Shown: piece after piece, positions 34,108 to 41,781 of the stretch | How the letters are laid out: the number at the start of each line of letters is the position of its first letter | Position numbering within the stretch: position 1 is the stretch's first letter | DNA from: JANPBY01 sp963851405 | GTDB taxonomy: Bacteria; Actinomycetota; Actinomycetes; DATJPE01 | Assembly: GCA_963851405.1 (NCBI GenBank) | Contig: CAWKPB010000006.1 | Span: 124,001 to 188,000, forward strand | DNA length: 64,000 nt | Direction: 5' to 3' | Translations under genes and position numbers: made by a program | Notes under the pieces: model-generated | The model's input: only the letters and a program-made list of their open reading frames with translations | Told to the model about the DNA's origin: nothing | Databases searched by the model: none

Positions 34108-34425
34108 GTGGCACTTCCACCCCTCACTCCCGAGCAACGCGCCGCCGCGCTGGAGAAGGCGGCCGCTGCCCGCCGGGAACGCGCCGAGGTGAAGAACCGG
34201 CTCAAGCACAGCGGCGCCACGCTCAGTGAGGTGATCGAGGCCGGGCACAGCAACGAGGTGATCGGCAAGATGCGAGTGTCTGCCCTGCTCGAATCGCTTC
34301 CCGGAGTCGGGAAAGTACGGGCACAGCAGATCATGGAGCGGCTGCACATCGCCTCGACCCGACGGGTGCGCGGGCTCGGCGTCAACCAGATCGCCGCCCT
34401 CGAGCGCGAGTTCCCAGCGTCCTGA
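34108..34425 (+). CDS. mihF: Actinobacterial integration host factor (mIHF)
   Basis: A 105-residue nucleoid-associated protein of the mIHF family, unrelated in sequence to HU/IHF. The N-terminus ALPPLTPEQRAAALEKAA is a long charged helix; the helix-two-turn-helix DNA-binding region is LLESLPGVGKVRAQQIM followed by RVRGLG. In mycobacteria and streptomycetes the orthologue is essential or pleiotropic and also lies just upstream of gmk. GTG start with AGGAGAGG. It is probably cotranscribed with gmk. Confidence 0.96.
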   Translation: MALPPLTPEQRAAALEKAAAARRERAEVKNRLKHSGATLSEVIEAGHSNEVIGKMRVSALLESLPGVGKVRAQQIMERLHIASTRRVRGLGVNQIAALEREFPAS

Positions 34426-34447
34426 GCATGCGTCCTCCCACCGCCCC

Positions 34448-35008
34448 GTGACCACCTCAGGAGCGCGTCTCACCGTGTTGTCCGGCCCCTCGGGGGTCGG
34501 CAAGAGCACCGTGGTCGCCACGTTGCGGGTTGAGAACCCTCAGGTTTGGCTGTCCGTCTCTGCGACGACCAGACCTCCGCGCCCGGGTGAGATCGAAGGG
34601 GAGCACTATTTCTTCGTGTCGGCCCAAGACTTCGCCGGCATGGTCGAACGACACGAGCTGCTCGAGTGGGCGTCGTTCACGGGCTACTCCTACGGCACCC
34701 CCCGTCAGCCGGTTGAGGAACACCTGGCTCGCGGTGTGCCGGTGGTGCTGGAAATCGAACTCAACGGGGCCCGGCAAGTACGGCTTGCGATGCCGGAGGC
34801 GCTGCTGGTCTTCCTGAAGCCGCCGAGCTGGGAGGACCTGGTGCAGCGCTTGGTTGGCCGGGGAACTGAGGATGACGAGGTGATCGCGCGTCGGCTAGAT
34901 GTGGCTCGAGTCGAGTTGGCCGCCGAGAGCGAGTTCGACGTCACCCTCGTCAACGACGAAGTAGGGAACGTGTGCGCCCAACTGGTATCTTTGATGGGTA
35001 TTTCCTGA
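34448..35008 (+). CDS. gmk: Guanylate kinase
   Basis: A 186-residue kinase that phosphorylates GMP to GDP. The P-loop is LSGPSGVGKSTV; the GMP-binding region contains SVSATTRPPRPGEIEGEHY, FTGYSYGTPRQPVEEHL and VVLEIELNGARQVR. It is complete to the normal C-terminus. The GTG start lies 22 nt after mihF. Its stop codon is the first part of a hairpin that leads into the rpoZ leader. Confidence 0.97.
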   Translation: MTTSGARLTVLSGPSGVGKSTVVATLRVENPQVWLSVSATTRPPRPGEIEGEHYFFVSAQDFAGMVERHELLEWASFTGYSYGTPRQPVEEHLARGVPVVLEIELNGARQVRLAMPEALLVFLKPPSWEDLVQRLVGRGTEDDEVIARRLDVARVELAAESEFDVTLVNDEVGNVCAQLVSLMGIS

Positions 35009-35049
35009 CTGGTCTTCGACCAGTTCGTGAGTTCAGCGCCATCGGCGCT
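35008..35049 (+). other. Two adjacent hairpins between gmk and rpoZ
   Basis: ACTGGTC-TTC-GACCAGT (35008-35024) and AGCGCC-ATC-GGCGCT (35035-35049) are perfect stems with 3-nt loops, and fill much of the 76-nt gap. No U-tract follows, so a complete terminator is unlikely; an mRNA-stability or processing element is possible. Confidence 0.45.
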
Positions 35050-35084
35050 GCTCGATCCAGCACCGACCCACCGAGAGGCCCCGC

Positions 35085-35360
35085 GTGTCAGGCACCGTCG
35101 CGTCCCCCGAAGGCATCACCAACCCGCCGATCGATGAGTTGCTCAGCACGGTCGACAACAAGTACGGGCTGGTTCTCTACGCGGCCAAGCGTGCTCGCCA
35201 GATCAACGCCTACTACAGCCAGCTCAGTGAGGGCCTGCTTGAGTACGTCGGACCGCTGATCGACACCCACGTCCAGGAGAAGCCGCTTTCGGTGGCCCTG
35301 CGCGAGATCAACGCTGGCCTGCTCACCCTTGAGCACGTCGAAAGCACCGAGGAGTCCTGA
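35085..35360 (+). CDS. rpoZ: RNA polymerase omega subunit
   Basis: A 91-residue omega subunit that helps assemble the beta-prime subunit. SVDNKYGLVLYAAKRARQIN-like conservation is seen as DNKYGLVLYAAKRARQINAY, which is the core helix of the family; PLSVALREINAGLLTLE is the typical C-terminus. GTG start with CGAGAGG upstream. Its neighbours gmk and coaBC are conserved across actinomycetes. Confidence 0.96.
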   Translation: MSGTVASPEGITNPPIDELLSTVDNKYGLVLYAAKRARQINAYYSQLSEGLLEYVGPLIDTHVQEKPLSVALREINAGLLTLEHVESTEES

Positions 35361-35362
35361 CC

Positions 35363-35385
35363 GATCGGGCTCCGGCCCGATTTGT
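35363..35385 (+). terminator. Terminator after rpoZ
   Basis: ATCGGGC (35364-35370), loop TCCG, and GCCCGAT (35375-35381) form a perfect 7-bp GC-rich stem, with a possible G-U pair extending it. A short T-rich tail (TTGT) follows. It begins 2 nt after the rpoZ stop. Confidence 0.6.
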
Positions 35386-35389
35386 CCCC

Positions 35390-35395
35390 TAGCCT
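35390..35395 (+). promoter_or_regulatory. -10 box of a leaderless coaBC promoter
   Basis: TAGCCT, 7 nt before the coaBC ATG, directly downstream of the rpoZ terminator. No ribosome-binding site. Confidence 0.52.
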
Positions 35396-35402
35396 TACCG
35401 GC

Positions 35403-36629
35403 ATGTCCTCGCGCGTCGTCCTTGGCGTCAGTGGAGGCATTGCGGCGTACAAGGCCTGCGAGGTCCTGCGGGGCCTCACCGAAGCCGGTCACCAAGTGAC
35501 CGTGGTTCCGACCGAGTCAGCCCTTCGGTTTGTGGGTGCGCCAACGTGGGAGGCGTTGTCTGGCCGGCCCGTCGTCACCGGCTTGTGGAGCGACGTGCCA
35601 AGTGTCAATCACGTCCGCTTGGGGCAAGAGGCAGACCTCGTCCTGGTGGTCCCCGCCACCGCGGACCTCATGGCACGCGCGGTCCATGGGCGTGCGAACG
35701 ACCTGCTCGCGGCCACCTTGTTGACCGCCAAGTGCCCAGTTGTGCTCGCCCCGGCCATGCACACCGAGATGTGGGAACACGAAGCAACCAGGTCCAACGT
35801 GGCCACACTGCGTGAGCGGGGTGTCGTGGTGCTTGAGCCAGCTGTCGGTCGTCTCACAGGTGCCGACAGTGGCCCCGGTCGGTTGCCGGAGCCTATGGAG
35901 ATCGTGGAGGTGGCCCGCCGGGTTCTGGCCCGAGCGGGGGTACCGCAACCGCTGGATCTGCTCGGGCGCCGGGTGCTCATCTCCGCCGGTGGGACCCGCG
36001 AACCGATCGACCCAGTGCGCTTCTTGGGTAATCGCAGTAGCGGACTCCAAGGTTGGGCCCTGGCGCGAACGGCCGCTGCACGCGGGGCCGTCGTCACCCT
36101 CGTGGCTGCCAACGTGGTGCTACCGGATCCGGCCGGATCGACGGTGATGCGGGTCGGGACGGCCGCCGAGCTCGATGAAGCCATGCGAGCGCTCGCCAGT
36201 GATGCTGACGCAGTGGTGATGGCGGCGGCCGTCGCTGATGTGAGGCCGGTTGGTGTTGCTGTCGCCAAGATCAAACTTGGGCACACCGAAGGCGCGCCGC
36301 GACCCCTTGCACTTGAGCGGACGGCCGATGTCCTCTCGGGGATCGTGGACCGACGTCCGCCCGGCCAGGTTGTCGTCGGGTTCGCGGCGGAAACCGGCGA
36401 TGCCAGTGGCGATGCGCTCGCGCACGGGCGGGCCAAATTGCAGCGCAAGGGCTGTGATCTGCTCGTCGTAAACGACGTGAGTGCAGGGCGCGGGTTTGAA
36501 GTTGCCGACAACGCGGCTGTCATTCTGGGCAGCGATGGGTCCTCCACCGACGTACCGCTCGGCCCCAAAGAGGCGTTGGCCGACGCTATCTGGGATCTGG
36601 TGACCCCCCTCCTCAACGAAACCCGCTGA
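35403..36629 (+). CDS. coaBC: Bifunctional phosphopantothenoylcysteine decarboxylase/synthetase
   Basis: A 408-residue coenzyme A biosynthesis protein. The N-terminal CoaC flavoprotein domain begins SRVVLGVSGGIAAYKA; its catalytic His is in SVNHVRLGQEADL, and PAMHTEMWEHEAT and the active-site cysteine region follow. The CoaB domain starts around residue 188 (RRVLISAGGTREPIDPVRF), with GNRSSG, MAAAVADVRP and LVVNDVSAGRGFEVADN. The Lys motif usually written KIKK reads KIKLG here. The ATG at 35403 fits the family N-terminus and the upstream TAGCCT box. Confidence 0.97.
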   Translation: MSSRVVLGVSGGIAAYKACEVLRGLTEAGHQVTVVPTESALRFVGAPTWEALSGRPVVTGLWSDVPSVNHVRLGQEADLVLVVPATADLMARAVHGRANDLLAATLLTAKCPVVLAPAMHTEMWEHEATRSNVATLRERGVVVLEPAVGRLTGADSGPGRLPEPMEIVEVARRVLARAGVPQPLDLLGRRVLISAGGTREPIDPVRFLGNRSSGLQGWALARTAAARGAVVTLVAANVVLPDPAGSTVMRVGTAAELDEAMRALASDADAVVMAAAVADVRPVGVAVAKIKLGHTEGAPRPLALERTADVLSGIVDRRPPGQVVVGFAAETGDASGDALAHGRAKLQRKGCDLLVVNDVSAGRGFEVADNAAVILGSDGSSTDVPLGPKEALADAIWDLVTPLLNETR

Positions 36630-36738
36630 CTCACCGGTTGGCGACTACGGGCTCATCGCCCCACGCGGGGCGGGCGGTAGACTCCGCAGCGGATTTTCGT
36701 CAGGTTCGTCGACCCCCAACCATGGCTTGGAGTTCCAC

Positions 36739-37932
36739 GTGTCGCGTCGCCTGTTCACTTCTGAGTCCGTGACCGAAGGACACCCGGACAAGATTGCGGA
36801 CCAGATCAGCGATTCGGTTCTGGATGCGCTGCTCAAGGAAGACCCCAACAGTCGGGTAGCCGTGGAGACGCTGGTCACTACGGGGCAAGTCCACGTGGCC
36901 GGCGAGGTCACAACCTCTGGGTGGGCGGATATCCCGCAAATCGTGCGCGAGAAGATCCTGGAGATCGGATACGACTCCTCCAAGAAGGGGTTCGACGGGC
37001 TGTCGTGCGGTGTTTCGGTGTCCATCGGGTCGCAGTCGCCGGACATCGCCCAGGGCGTCGATGACGCCTACGAGGAGCGCCACGACCATTCGGTGGATCC
37101 GCTCGATCGGCAGGGAGCTGGCGACCAGGGCTTGATGTTCGGCTATGCGTGCGAGGACACCCCCGAGTTGATGCCGCTGCCGATCGCCTTGGCGCACCGC
37201 ATCGCCCGTCGGCTGTCCGAGGTACGCAAGGCCGGCACGATCCCGTACCTACGCCCTGACGGCAAGACCCAGGTCACCATCGAGTACGACGGCGCTCAAG
37301 CAGTCCGGCTGGACACGGTGGTGGTCTCCAGCCAGCACGCGGGAGACATCGATCTCGAGACGCTGCTCACTCCGGACATCCAGGAATTCGTGGTCGAGCC
37401 CGAGCTGGTGGGCCTGGGTATCGAGCATGACGGCTACCGCCTGCTGGTGAACCCCACCGGCCGCTTCGAGATCGGTGGGCCGATGGGCGACGCCGGGCTC
37501 ACGGGGCGCAAGATCATCGTGGATACCTACGGGGGAATGGCCCGTCACGGGGGCGGTGCCTTCTCGGGCAAGGACCCCTCGAAGGTGGACCGGTCGGCTG
37601 CCTATGCCATGCGTTGGGTGGCCAAGCACGTCGTGGCTGCCGGCCTCGCTTCCCGGTGCGAAGTGCAGGTGGCGTACGCGATCGGAAAGGCACACCCGGT
37701 GGGGTTGTTCGTGGAGACGTTCGGCACCGGCGTCGTCCCGGATACCCAGATTCAGCAGGCGGTGACCGACGTCTTCGACCTGAGGCCAGCAGCCATCATC
37801 CGCGACCTCGACCTGCTGAGGCCGATCTACAGCCAGACCGCGGCCTACGGGCACTTTGGGCGTGATCTCCCCGACTTCACGTGGGAGCGTACCGATCGGA
37901 TGGACGCGCTGCGATCGGCCGCGGGCGCCTGA
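36739..37932 (+). CDS. metK: S-adenosylmethionine synthetase
   Basis: A 397-residue enzyme making SAM from methionine and ATP. It starts SRRLFTSESVTEGHPDKIAD; GAGDQGLMFGYACEDTPELMPLP binds ATP, and TGRKIIVDTYGG and GGGAFSGKDPSKVDRSAAY are the phosphate-binding signatures. The GTG at 36739 is chosen over a TTG 12 nt upstream because family members begin MSRRLF. The upstream 109-nt gap has a short GC hairpin (36657-36672), but no SAM riboswitch that I can recognise. Confidence 0.97.
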   Translation: MSRRLFTSESVTEGHPDKIADQISDSVLDALLKEDPNSRVAVETLVTTGQVHVAGEVTTSGWADIPQIVREKILEIGYDSSKKGFDGLSCGVSVSIGSQSPDIAQGVDDAYEERHDHSVDPLDRQGAGDQGLMFGYACEDTPELMPLPIALAHRIARRLSEVRKAGTIPYLRPDGKTQVTIEYDGAQAVRLDTVVVSSQHAGDIDLETLLTPDIQEFVVEPELVGLGIEHDGYRLLVNPTGRFEIGGPMGDAGLTGRKIIVDTYGGMARHGGGAFSGKDPSKVDRSAAYAMRWVAKHVVAAGLASRCEVQVAYAIGKAHPVGLFVETFGTGVVPDTQIQQAVTDVFDLRPAAIIRDLDLLRPIYSQTAAYGHFGRDLPDFTWERTDRMDALRSAAGA

Positions 37933-37938
37933 GCGACT

Positions 37939-37981
37939 CCTCCACCGCGCCACGCATTCGCTACCAGCGTTGCGGTGGAGG
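37939..37981 (+). terminator. Long inverted repeat after metK
   Basis: CCTCCACCGC (37939-37948) and GCGGTGGAGG (37972-37981) form a perfect 10-bp stem with a 23-nt loop, starting 6 nt after the metK stop. An inner ACGC/GCGT pairing is possible. There is no U-tract; a rho-independent-like terminator or 3' stabiliser is the likeliest role. The rest of the 160-nt gap to priA shows nothing else. Confidence 0.55.
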
Positions 37982-38092
37982 CCGGGTGCTCGCTCGGAGT
38001 GCCTTTCGCACCTCCTACCGTGCGCGGGCGGCCGGTGTGCGGCCGGGGGGTCTGCGACGAGGCTGGTCGGTGGGGTCTGCGACGATCCGAAC

Positions 38093-40213
38093 GTGAAGTC
38101 CACAACCCGGCCGGTCGGGTCAGTGCCATCGCTCAGCGAGCGTGCGGACCCACGCGGGGCCAGCCGAGGGGTTGAGCCACGGGCGGCGATGGTGGTTGAG
38201 CCGGAGCAGCTTGAGTTGGTGCGCCAGGCTCGGCGGAAGGTCCGCGCGTCCACGCCCAGGGGCCGCGAGCCGTTGGCTCCAGTCGACCCGGTGGCGCGCG
38301 TGGTGGTGGAGGTGTCGCTCCCACACCTGGATCGGGTCTTCGACTATGCCGTTCCCGCGTCGATGGCCGCGGCAGCGCTACCGGGGTGCCGGGTTCGCGT
38401 CCGGTTCTCCGGACGCCTGGTTGACGCCTATGTCGTCGAGCGTCGCGTCGACTCTCAGCACTCGGGGGAGTTGGCCCCCCTGGCGAGGGCGCCGTCCAGC
38501 GAGGTCGTCCTGACCCCTGAAGTGCTACGCCTCAGCCGTGCGGTGGCCGACCAGTACGCGGGAGTGCTTGCTGACGTCTTGCGCCTGGCCGTCCCACCTC
38601 GTCACGCCAGAACGGAGGCGACGGAGTCCCCGGCGGCGCCCGCTCTGCCCCCGTACGCCGATGACGGCACCTGGGACGACTATCCGGCGGGCGCTGCGCT
38701 GCTCGCGGGGATCTCGGCCGGCCGTGCGCCTGCTGCTGTGTGGACCAGTGTGCCGGGCGCTGACTGGCCGGGCTCAATTGCCGTCGCCGTCCGTGCCGCG
38801 CTCACCGTCGGCCGAGGTGCTCTCGTCGTCGTGGCGGACGCGCGGGATGTGGCGCGGGTGTCGCGCGCTGTTGAGCGCGTGTGTGGCGCGGGTCAGCATG
38901 TCGAACTCACGGCCGACGCCGGACCGGCGGCCCGCTATCGCCGGTTCTTGGCGGTCAGCCGTGGGGCGGTTCGCTGCGTGGTGGGCACCCGGTCCGCGCA
39001 GTTCGCCCCCGTCCGTGACCTGGGGTTGGCTGTGATGTGGGACGACGGCGACGACCTTCTCGTCGAGCCGCGGGCGCCATACCCGCATGTTCGGGAGGTA
39101 CTCCGCCAACGGGCCCGGTTGGAGGGCGCCGCCCTGCTGATGGGCGGGCACGCCATGACGGCTGAGGCACGGCTGATGGTGGATTCCGGCGAGGCTCGTG
39201 CCTTGGCGCCGACACGAGCATCCATCCGGGAGAAGGCCCCCTTGGTGCGGGCGGCGGGTACCGACGCGGAACTGGCCAAGGATCCAGGAGCGCGATCGGC
39301 CCGACTCCCGCACCTGGCCTGGTCGGCCGCGCGCGAGGGCCTTATGCGCGGCCCCGTGCTGGTGCAGGTTCCACGTCGTGGCTATGTGCCGTCGCTGGCC
39401 TGCGCGACTTGCCGCGAACCAAGTCGGTGTCTGCATTGTTCGGGTCCCTTGGTGCTGAGCTCTGGCCATGCGGTGCCCCACTGTGGCTGGTGCGGTCGGC
39501 CGACGGGGCAGTTCCAGTGCCGATCCTGTGGGGGCACGCGCCTTCGAGCCCAGGTCGTGGGCGCGCGGCGAACGGCCGAGGAGCTCGGGCGCGCATTTGC
39601 GGGGGTTCCGATCCACACCTCCGGTCGCGACGGCGTGCTTGACCAGGTGTCGGCTGCTCCCGCCCTGGTGGTTTCAACTCCCGGCGCGGAGCCCCGTGCA
39701 GAAGGTGGGTACGCCGCAGCACTGCTCTTGGACGGCTGGGCGCTTCTGGATCGGCCGGATCTGCGGGCCAACGAAGAAGCGCTTCGTCGCTGGTTCGCGG
39801 CGGCAGCCTTGGTGCAGCCCGCTGCCGCGGGTGGTCGCGTCATCGTGATGGCCGACTCCAGCCATCGTGCCGTGCAAGGACTCGTGCGCTGGGACCCCGC
39901 GGGGTCCGCCGACCGGGAACTGGCCGACCGCCGTGCGCTGGGCTTTCCTCCGCTCACCTGTCTGGCGGAGTTGAGCGGGCCGCCGGAGGCGGTTGCCGAA
40001 CTGGTGGCGGACGCCGACTTCCCGTCTGGCGCAGACGTGTTGGGGCCCCAGCCCTTGGCTGGTGATGACGGGCGTGTCCGCACGGTGGTTCGGGTACCAC
40101 GCGAGCAGGCGTCAGCGTTGGCTGGAGCCTTGGCGACCGGGCAAGCCGGCCGTTCGGCACGCAAAGCCGCATCAACGGTGCGTGTGTGCATCGACCCCGT
40201 CGAGGTCGGCTGA
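38093..40213 (+). CDS. priA: Primosomal protein PriA, helicase motifs lost
   Basis: A protein of about 706 residues. The 3'-DNA-binding domain is recognisable near VARVVVEVSLPHLDRVFDYA, and the zinc-binding region keeps its paired cysteines (LACATCREPSRCLHC, HCGWCG, FQCRSCGG). The helicase core is degenerate: where a Walker A GxGKT loop is expected the sequence reads TSVPGADWPG, and the DEEH box reads WDDGDD. Actinobacterial PriA commonly lacks these motifs and is called a probable replication-restart protein without ATPase. The GTG at 38093 is the best start; an ATG at 38189 is an alternative. Confidence 0.88.
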   Translation: MKSTTRPVGSVPSLSERADPRGASRGVEPRAAMVVEPEQLELVRQARRKVRASTPRGREPLAPVDPVARVVVEVSLPHLDRVFDYAVPASMAAAALPGCRVRVRFSGRLVDAYVVERRVDSQHSGELAPLARAPSSEVVLTPEVLRLSRAVADQYAGVLADVLRLAVPPRHARTEATESPAAPALPPYADDGTWDDYPAGAALLAGISAGRAPAAVWTSVPGADWPGSIAVAVRAALTVGRGALVVVADARDVARVSRAVERVCGAGQHVELTADAGPAARYRRFLAVSRGAVRCVVGTRSAQFAPVRDLGLAVMWDDGDDLLVEPRAPYPHVREVLRQRARLEGAALLMGGHAMTAEARLMVDSGEARALAPTRASIREKAPLVRAAGTDAELAKDPGARSARLPHLAWSAAREGLMRGPVLVQVPRRGYVPSLACATCREPSRCLHCSGPLVLSSGHAVPHCGWCGRPTGQFQCRSCGGTRLRAQVVGARRTAEELGRAFAGVPIHTSGRDGVLDQVSAAPALVVSTPGAEPRAEGGYAAALLLDGWALLDRPDLRANEEALRRWFAAAALVQPAAAGGRVIVMADSSHRAVQGLVRWDPAGSADRELADRRALGFPPLTCLAELSGPPEAVAELVADADFPSGADVLGPQPLAGDDGRVRTVVRVPREQASALAGALATGQAGRSARKAASTVRVCIDPVEVG

Positions 40214-40242
40214 GCGCGAACGAGCTGCTGCGCTCTCACGCC

Positions 40243-40248
40243 TAGAAT
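40243..40248 (+). promoter_or_regulatory. -10 box upstream of def
   Basis: TAGAAT, one base from TATAAT, lies 31 nt before the def GTG. A weak GAGCGC/GCGCTC stem (40212-40235) sits just upstream of it and might end the priA transcript. No clear -35. Confidence 0.45.
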
Positions 40249-40279
40249 GAAGCCCCACCGACCCGGACAGGAGCACCAC

Positions 40280-40825
40280 GTGGCCGTACAGCCGATCCGC
40301 CTCTTCGGTGATCCTGTGCTCCGTACCCCGGCCACCCCGGTGGTCGATTTTGACAAAGAGTTGCGCACCCTCGTCGCAGACCTGACCGACACGATGATGG
40401 ACGCACCCGGAGTCGGCCTGGCGGCGCCGCAGCTCGGAGTCGGCCTCCGTGTTTTCACCTACTGGGTGGACGACATCGTCGGTCACCTGATCAACCCCGA
40501 CCTCAGCCTGTCTGAGGAGGAGCAGGACGGCGACGAGGGGTGCTTGTCCATTCCGGGCCTCACCTTCCCGTGCATCCGTGCCTATGGCGTGGTGGCCCGA
40601 GGGTTCGATATGCACGGGGAACCAGTCACCCTCGAGGGCACCGACTTGTTGGCCCGGTGCATCCAGCATGAGACCGACCACCTCGACGGGATCTTGTTCG
40701 TGGATCGACTTGATCGTGAGCAGCGAAAACTGGCCATGAAGGCGATCCGGGAAGCCGAGTGGTCCGGCCTGCCAGAGGCCCTGGTCAAAGTGAGCCCCCA
40801 TCCCACGGGTGGGCTCGCCCTGTGA
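40280..40825 (+). CDS. def: Peptide deformylase
   Basis: A 181-residue metallohydrolase that removes formyl groups from new proteins. All three motifs are present: GVGLAAPQ, EGCLS and QHETDHLDG. The GTG at 40280 lies behind ACAGGAG and gives AVQPIRLFGDPVLR, the usual N-terminus; an upstream ATG gives an unconserved extension. It neighbours fmt, which adds the formyl group to initiator tRNA, a widely conserved pairing. Confidence 0.96.
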   Translation: MAVQPIRLFGDPVLRTPATPVVDFDKELRTLVADLTDTMMDAPGVGLAAPQLGVGLRVFTYWVDDIVGHLINPDLSLSEEEQDGDEGCLSIPGLTFPCIRAYGVVARGFDMHGEPVTLEGTDLLARCIQHETDHLDGILFVDRLDREQRKLAMKAIREAEWSGLPEALVKVSPHPTGGLAL

Positions 40826-40851
40826 CCTCCGCTGGGCGGGCGTTCTAGGCG

Positions 40852-41781
40852 ATGCGGCTGGTTTTCGCTGGCACCCCAGACGCGGCGCTCCCGTCACTGC
40901 GCGCGCTGCTGGCGTCGAGCCACGACGTCGTCGCCGTGGTGACTCGCCCGGATGCTCGATCCGGCCGGGGGAGAGCCGAGCGCGTGTCCCCTGTCGGAGC
41001 GCTTGCCGCGGAACTCGGTCTCGAGGTGCTCAAGCCTGCGAGCCCTCGAGACGCGGGCTTTGTCGAGTCACTGGCGGCCCTGCGGCCCGATGCGTGTCCC
41101 GTCGTCGCCTACGGCGCCTTGCTTCCGAGAAGCGTGCTCGACGTGCCACCTCACGGGTGGGTCAACCTGCATTTCTCCCTCCTCCCCGCCTGGCGTGGTG
41201 CAGCGCCGGTCCAGCACGCCATCGCCGCCGGGGACGAGGTCACCGGGGCCACAACCTTCTTGTTGGACGACGGCCTCGATACAGGTGCGGTGCTGGGTGT
41301 GGTGACCGAACACGTACGACCGACGGACACCAGCGGTGATCTGCTCGGGCGGCTCGCCGAATCCGGCGCTGGGCTTCTCGTGGCTTCACTTGACGCCTTG
41401 GAGTCGGGTTCCTTGCGTCCAGTCGTCCAAAGCACCGATGGGGTTTCCTTCGCTCCCAAGCTGACCACGGCCGACGCCCAAATCGACTGGACCGCCCCTG
41501 CCCTCGTCGTCGACCGAAGGATCCGCGCCATGACCCCCGAACCTGGTGCCTGGACAACGCTCGGGGGGCGGCGGTTGAAGTTGGGTCCAGTTACCACGGG
41601 CAGCCACGGCGCAGTGGCACTCGCGCCGGGCGACGTACATGTCCACGCTGAGGTGGTCCAGGTCGGGACCGGTTCATACCCGGTGGTCTTGGGATCTGTC
41701 GCTCCCGAGGGTCGTCGCCCCATGCCGGCAGCCGACTGGGCGCGAGGCGCTCGACTAGCCAAGGCGCGGTTCGGTTCGTGA
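40852..41781 (+). CDS. fmt: Methionyl-tRNA formyltransferase
   Basis: A 309-residue enzyme that formylates Met-tRNA for initiation. The start MRLVFAGTPDAALPSL and the formyl-transfer site NLHFSLLPAWRGAAPVQ are diagnostic, with the catalytic Asp in TGATTFLLDDGLDTG. The C-terminal anticodon-side domain (VVDRRIRAMTPEPGAWT) is complete. ATG start. The end overlaps the rsmB start by 4 nt. Confidence 0.97.
   Translation: MRLVFAGTPDAALPSLRALLASSHDVVAVVTRPDARSGRGRAERVSPVGALAAELGLEVLKPASPRDAGFVESLAALRPDACPVVAYGALLPRSVLDVPPHGWVNLHFSLLPAWRGAAPVQHAIAAGDEVTGATTFLLDDGLDTGAVLGVVTEHVRPTDTSGDLLGRLAESGAGLLVASLDALESGSLRPVVQSTDGVSFAPKLTTADAQIDWTAPALVVDRRIRAMTPEPGAWTTLGGRRLKLGPVTTGSHGAVALAPGDVHVHAEVVQVGTGSYPVVLGSVAPEGRRPMPAADWARGARLAKARFGS

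Noticed and set aside
36630..36738. SAM riboswitch before metK
   Set aside because: The 109-nt gap holds one short GC hairpin; conserved SAM-I, SAM-II or SAM-IV core sequences are not recognisable.
37856..38092. Extended N-terminus for PriA reaching into metK
   Set aside because: Overlaps metK and the inverted repeat downstream; sequence is not PriA-like until after 38093.
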